A DNA stretch of 8,386 nt from positions 1 through 8,386 of the forward strand of contig JAFVRI010000051.1 of assembly GCA_017504335.1 (NCBI GenBank), in the 5' to 3' direction. The notes beneath the pieces are model-generated. The model did no database searches and was not told where the DNA came from. It worked only from the letters and a program-made list of their open reading frames with translations. The stretch's first letter is position 1. Each line of letters opens with the position of its first letter. The translations under genes were made by a program, and so were the position numbers. Shown in pieces: positions 6,095 through 8,386 of the stretch. This DNA comes from Clostridia bacterium. GTDB lineage: Bacteria; Bacillota; Clostridia; Oscillospirales; CAG-272.

Positions 6095-6814
6095 ATGTAT
6101 CAAGAACTTCTCATTCAAACCATCGACCAGACCCGCAAGGTATTCTTACAGCAGGGATTCTTTCAAAATATCGCCCCCGCGCCACACTTGCACAAGCACA
6201 ACTATACCGAGATCCATCTGATCACGGGCGGCACCTGCCGCTTCTCCTTCGGTCGGGATACTTGTACCGTAGGGGATGGAGAGATGCTGGTCATCCCCCC
6301 AAAGCTCCTGCACTGTTGCATGGAGCAGGATCCATCGGTTCGCCACCATGCCTTTCAAATGGATTGCCCCGCAGAGGATCTTGCTGTTTATTCCCTTTCG
6401 CCTGCTCTGATCTCTGAATTTTTCCGTCAGATCGAAGCCAAGGATTTTTCAATCATTTCAGCTTTTATCGCTCTCCTTTACAGCTATTTTGACAAGGGCG
6501 AAAAGTCGACGGCAAGTGCCAGTACCGACGACGGATTTTTAATTCAGGAATTCTTTTTTCACCGATACAACGAGGACGTGCATCTTTCCGATCTTGCAGA
6601 GATCCTTCACCGCTCCGAGCGGCAGACCGAACGGCTGGTTCTCGCGCATACAGGCAACACCTTTCGGGAGGAGCTGACCGCTACCCGAATTGCCATTGCC
6701 CGATATTTGCAATCCACCTCCGATCTTTCTCTCCACGAGATCGCCGAATATGTGGGATACCGTTCCTATGCGGGATTTTGGAAAGCACTTCAAAAAAAGA
6801 ACGCGATGCCGTAG
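6095..6814 (+). CDS. AraC-family transcriptional regulator with cupin sensor domain
   Basis: A 239-residue regulator. Residues about 25-85 form a cupin-like sensor with HLHKHNYTEIH (31-41), GDGEMLVIPP (60-69) and His73; the His/Glu pattern could bind a metal or sugar. Residues about 153-239 form the AraC-type DNA-binding domain with two helix-turn-helix units: HLSDLAEILHRSERQTERL (about 163-181) and LSLHEIAEYVGYRSYAGFW (about 211-229). The protein stops at KKNAMP, lacking the roughly eight-residue GxTPxxYR tail that usually closes the domain; its stop codon lies in the terminator loop. AAGGA sits 7 nt before the ATG. Its position, divergent from the sialidase-aldolase operon with interlocked promoters, suggests that it controls that operon and perhaps itself. 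The ligand is unknown. Confidence 0.92.
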   Translation: MYQELLIQTIDQTRKVFLQQGFFQNIAPAPHLHKHNYTEIHLITGGTCRFSFGRDTCTVGDGEMLVIPPKLLHCCMEQDPSVRHHAFQMDCPAEDLAVYSLSPALISEFFRQIEAKDFSIISAFIALLYSYFDKGEKSTASASTDDGFLIQEFFFHRYNEDVHLSDLAEILHRSERQTERLVLAHTGNTFREELTATRIAIARYLQSTSDLSLHEIAEYVGYRSYAGFWKALQKKNAMP

Positions 6815-6831
6815 CATCGCGTTCTTTTTTT
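6792..6831. terminator. Bidirectional terminator containing both convergent stop codons
   Basis: A perfect 18-bp stem: 6792-6809 pairs with 6814-6831 around the loop CGTA. Seven A on the left and seven T on the right make it functional in both directions. The TAG stop of the AraC-family gene (6812-6814) is in the loop, and the TAA stop of metA (complement of 6830-6832) is at the end of the right arm, so one element ends both genes and forms part of the regulator's coding sequence. Confidence 0.95.
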
Positions 6832-7747
6832 ATTCGATTTCTTCGATGTTGTAGGGAGTGGACTGATACACAAAATAGTTGAGCCAGTTGGAGTAAAGCA
6901 GATTGGCGCAGCTTCTCCAACGGACGATGGGCTCCTTGGTATCATCATCACCCGGGAAATAATTCTTCGGGATCTCAATGGGAAGCCCCGCATTCTTGTC
7001 ACGGAAATATTCGTTCTTCAAGGTATCCGCATCATACTCGGAATGACCCGTTACAAAGATCTGTCTGCCCTTATCTGTGGCGCAAACGAACACCCCCGCC
7101 TCTTCGGAAGAGCAAAGGATCTTCAATTCGGGAACCGCCTCGATGTCCTCACGGCGGCATTCGGTATGACGGGAATGGGGTACCACAAAGGTATCGTCAA
7201 AGCCACGGAAGAGAATCGACTGCTTGTGATCCAGCGTATGCTCAAACACACCGAACATCTTCTTTTCCAGCGGATATTTTTTTACACCGTAATGGTAGTA
7301 AAGTCCTGCCTGAGCCCCCCAACAGATATGGAAGGTACTGGTCACATGGGTCTTGCTCCACTCCATAATGGCGCAAAGCTCCTCCCAATAATCCACCTCT
7401 TCAAATTCCATCTGCTCCACGGGAGCCCCCGTGATGATCATGCCGTCGTACTTCTTGTCCTTGACCTCGTCGAAGGTCTTGTAAAACGCCAGCATATGCT
7501 CCGCAGAGGTGTGGGTGGATTTATGGGTCGCCGTCTGCAGCAGCTCCAGCTCCACCTGCAAAGGCGTGTTTCCGATCAGACGAGCGATCTGCGTCTCGGT
7601 GACGATCTTCTGAGGCATCAGATTGAGCATCAGGATCTTCAAGGGTCGAATGTCCTGCGTCATGGCGCGGGTTTCGGTCATGACGAAGATATTTTCATTC
7701 AAGAGTACCTGCGTAGCAGGCAACAGATTCGGTATTTTAATGGGCAT
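6830..7747 (-). CDS. metA: Homoserine O-acetyltransferase (MetA/MetAA)
   Basis: A 305-residue cytoplasmic enzyme of the MetA family that acylates homoserine in the first committed step of methionine synthesis. Catalytic residues fall at the family positions: Cys142 (HICWGAQ), His235 and Glu237 (TGHSEYD). Residue 111 is Glu (TGAPVEQ); in characterised MetA enzymes Glu111 goes with acetyl-CoA use and Gly111 with succinyl-CoA, so this is predicted to make O-acetylhomoserine despite the common label 'succinyltransferase'. That fits the upstream sulfhydrylase gene, which uses O-acetylhomoserine. GGAGGG lies about 7 nt before the start at 7747. It begins 20 nt after the metY stop and shares a terminator with the convergent regulator gene. 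Any SAM-responsive leader would be upstream of metY, outside the window. Confidence 0.97.
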   Translation of the reverse strand: MPIKIPNLLPATQVLLNENIFVMTETRAMTQDIRPLKILMLNLMPQKIVTETQIARLIGNTPLQVELELLQTATHKSTHTSAEHMLAFYKTFDEVKDKKYDGMIITGAPVEQMEFEEVDYWEELCAIMEWSKTHVTSTFHICWGAQAGLYYHYGVKKYPLEKKMFGVFEHTLDHKQSILFRGFDDTFVVPHSRHTECRREDIEAVPELKILCSSEEAGVFVCATDKGRQIFVTGHSEYDADTLKNEYFRDKNAGLPIEIPKNYFPGDDDTKEPIVRWRSCANLLYSNWLNYFVYQSTPYNIEEIE

Positions 7748-7767
7748 ACCGTTCCCTCCTCTTCTTC

Positions 7768-8386
7768 TTAGTTCAGTGCGTCAAGTGCCTGCTTGATGTC
7801 AGCGATCAGATCGTCGGCATTCTCGATTCCGCAGGAAAGACGTACCAGATCTCCCGAGATACCGGCAGCGACCAGCTCTTCCTCGTTCATCTGTCTGTGG
7901 GTTGCGCTTGCGGGATGCAGACAACAGGTTCTCGCGTCGGCAACATGAGTCTCGATGGCGGCGATCTTCAAATTGCCCATGAACTTCTCTGCCATCTCAC
8001 GTCCGCCCTTCACACCGAAGCTGACTACGCCGCAGGTTCCCTTCGGCATGTACTTCTGTGCCAGATCGTAATATTTGTCGCCTTCCAGTCCGGGATAGGT
8101 AACCCAAGAAATACGGTCATCGGACTTCAAGAACTTTGCTACCGCCAAACCATTCTCGCAATGTCTCTGCATTCTTACATGAAGGCTCTCCAATCCGAGG
8201 TTCAGAAGGAATGCGTTCTGGGGTGCCTGAATGGCTCCAAAGTCACGCATAAGCTGTGCCGTTGCCTTGGTAATGAAGGCGCCCTCCAAGCCAAACCGCT
8301 CGGTGTAGGTAACGCCGTGATAGCTCTCATCGGGGGTGCAAAGACCGGGGAATTTGTCGGGATACTTGGTCCAATCAAACTTGCCC
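7768..8386 (-). CDS. metY: O-acetylhomoserine sulfhydrylase (MetY), C-terminal part
   Basis: A partial gene: the reading frame stays open to the window edge (last full codon 8383-8385), giving 205 C-terminal residues of a protein usually about 425 long. The sequence matches the PLP-dependent Cys/Met-metabolism family: GKFDWTKYPDKFPG, then SYHGVTY, AFLLNLGLESLHVRMQRH, and ADARTCCLHPASATHRQ, the region that binds the substrate carboxylate in this family, ending RLSCGIENADDLIADI. The PLP-binding Lys lies upstream of the window. MetY converts O-acetylhomoserine and sulfide to homocysteine, using the product of the downstream metA gene 20 nt away. An apparent start near 8289 is an internal Leu codon (TTG), not the real N-terminus. 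Confidence 0.95.
   Translation of the reverse strand, partial: GKFDWTKYPDKFPGLCTPDESYHGVTYTERFGLEGAFITKATAQLMRDFGAIQAPQNAFLLNLGLESLHVRMQRHCENGLAVAKFLKSDDRISWVTYPGLEGDKYYDLAQKYMPKGTCGVVSFGVKGGREMAEKFMGNLKIAAIETHVADARTCCLHPASATHRQMNEEELVAAGISGDLVRLSCGIENADDLIADIKQALDALN

Noticed and set aside
7043..7771. A 242-residue plus-strand frame opposite metA
   Set aside because: The minus strand encodes a MetA with all catalytic residues at the expected positions; this frame is its shadow.

Overview
The window looks like a chromosomal segment of a Clostridia-type member of the Bacillota, probably a gut or other anaerobic species. The signs are strong AGGAGG-like ribosome binding sites, sigma-A type promoters with 16-17 bp spacers and TGN-extended -10 boxes, tRNA genes with encoded CCA, A-tract/T-tract bidirectional terminators, a YqeG phosphatase and a Glu111-type MetA. 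No species can be named from the sequence alone. Coding density is high and there are no insertion sequences, phage genes or CRISPR arrays.

Layout. (1) 1-266, minus strand: a tRNA cluster Gly(TCC)-Arg(TCT)-His(GTG), with His cut by the window edge. A strong promoter at 294-322 drives it, and a perfect 14-bp hairpin lies between the Gly and Arg genes. (2) 361-2964, plus strand: a promoter, then three translationally coupled genes: yqeG (HAD phosphatase), an endonuclease-IV-like TIM barrel, and an Xaa-Pro aminopeptidase-type M24 peptidase. A strong hairpin terminator closes this unit. (3) 2979-5974, minus strand: a sialidase-like Asp-box propeller, an HpcH/HpaI aldolase, and a predicted propeller protein of unknown function that also has its own promoter. 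(4) 6095-6814, plus strand: an AraC-family regulator divergent from group 3; its promoter is interlocked with the sialidase promoter. (5) 6830-8386, minus strand: metY (partial) followed by metA, the O-acetylhomoserine route to homocysteine.

How they work together. The AraC regulator, sialidase-like protein, aldolase and unknown propeller form the one accessory-looking module. It plausibly releases or senses a sugar-acid-like ligand inside the cell and splits a 2-keto-3-deoxy acid into pyruvate and an aldehyde, under control of the adjacent regulator. The substrate cannot be read from the sequence. The remaining genes are housekeeping. The most noteworthy points are the regulator-propeller-aldolase module, its back-to-back promoters, the non-canonical active-site positions in the sialidase-like and Nfo-like proteins, and the terminator that holds the stop codons of two convergent genes.
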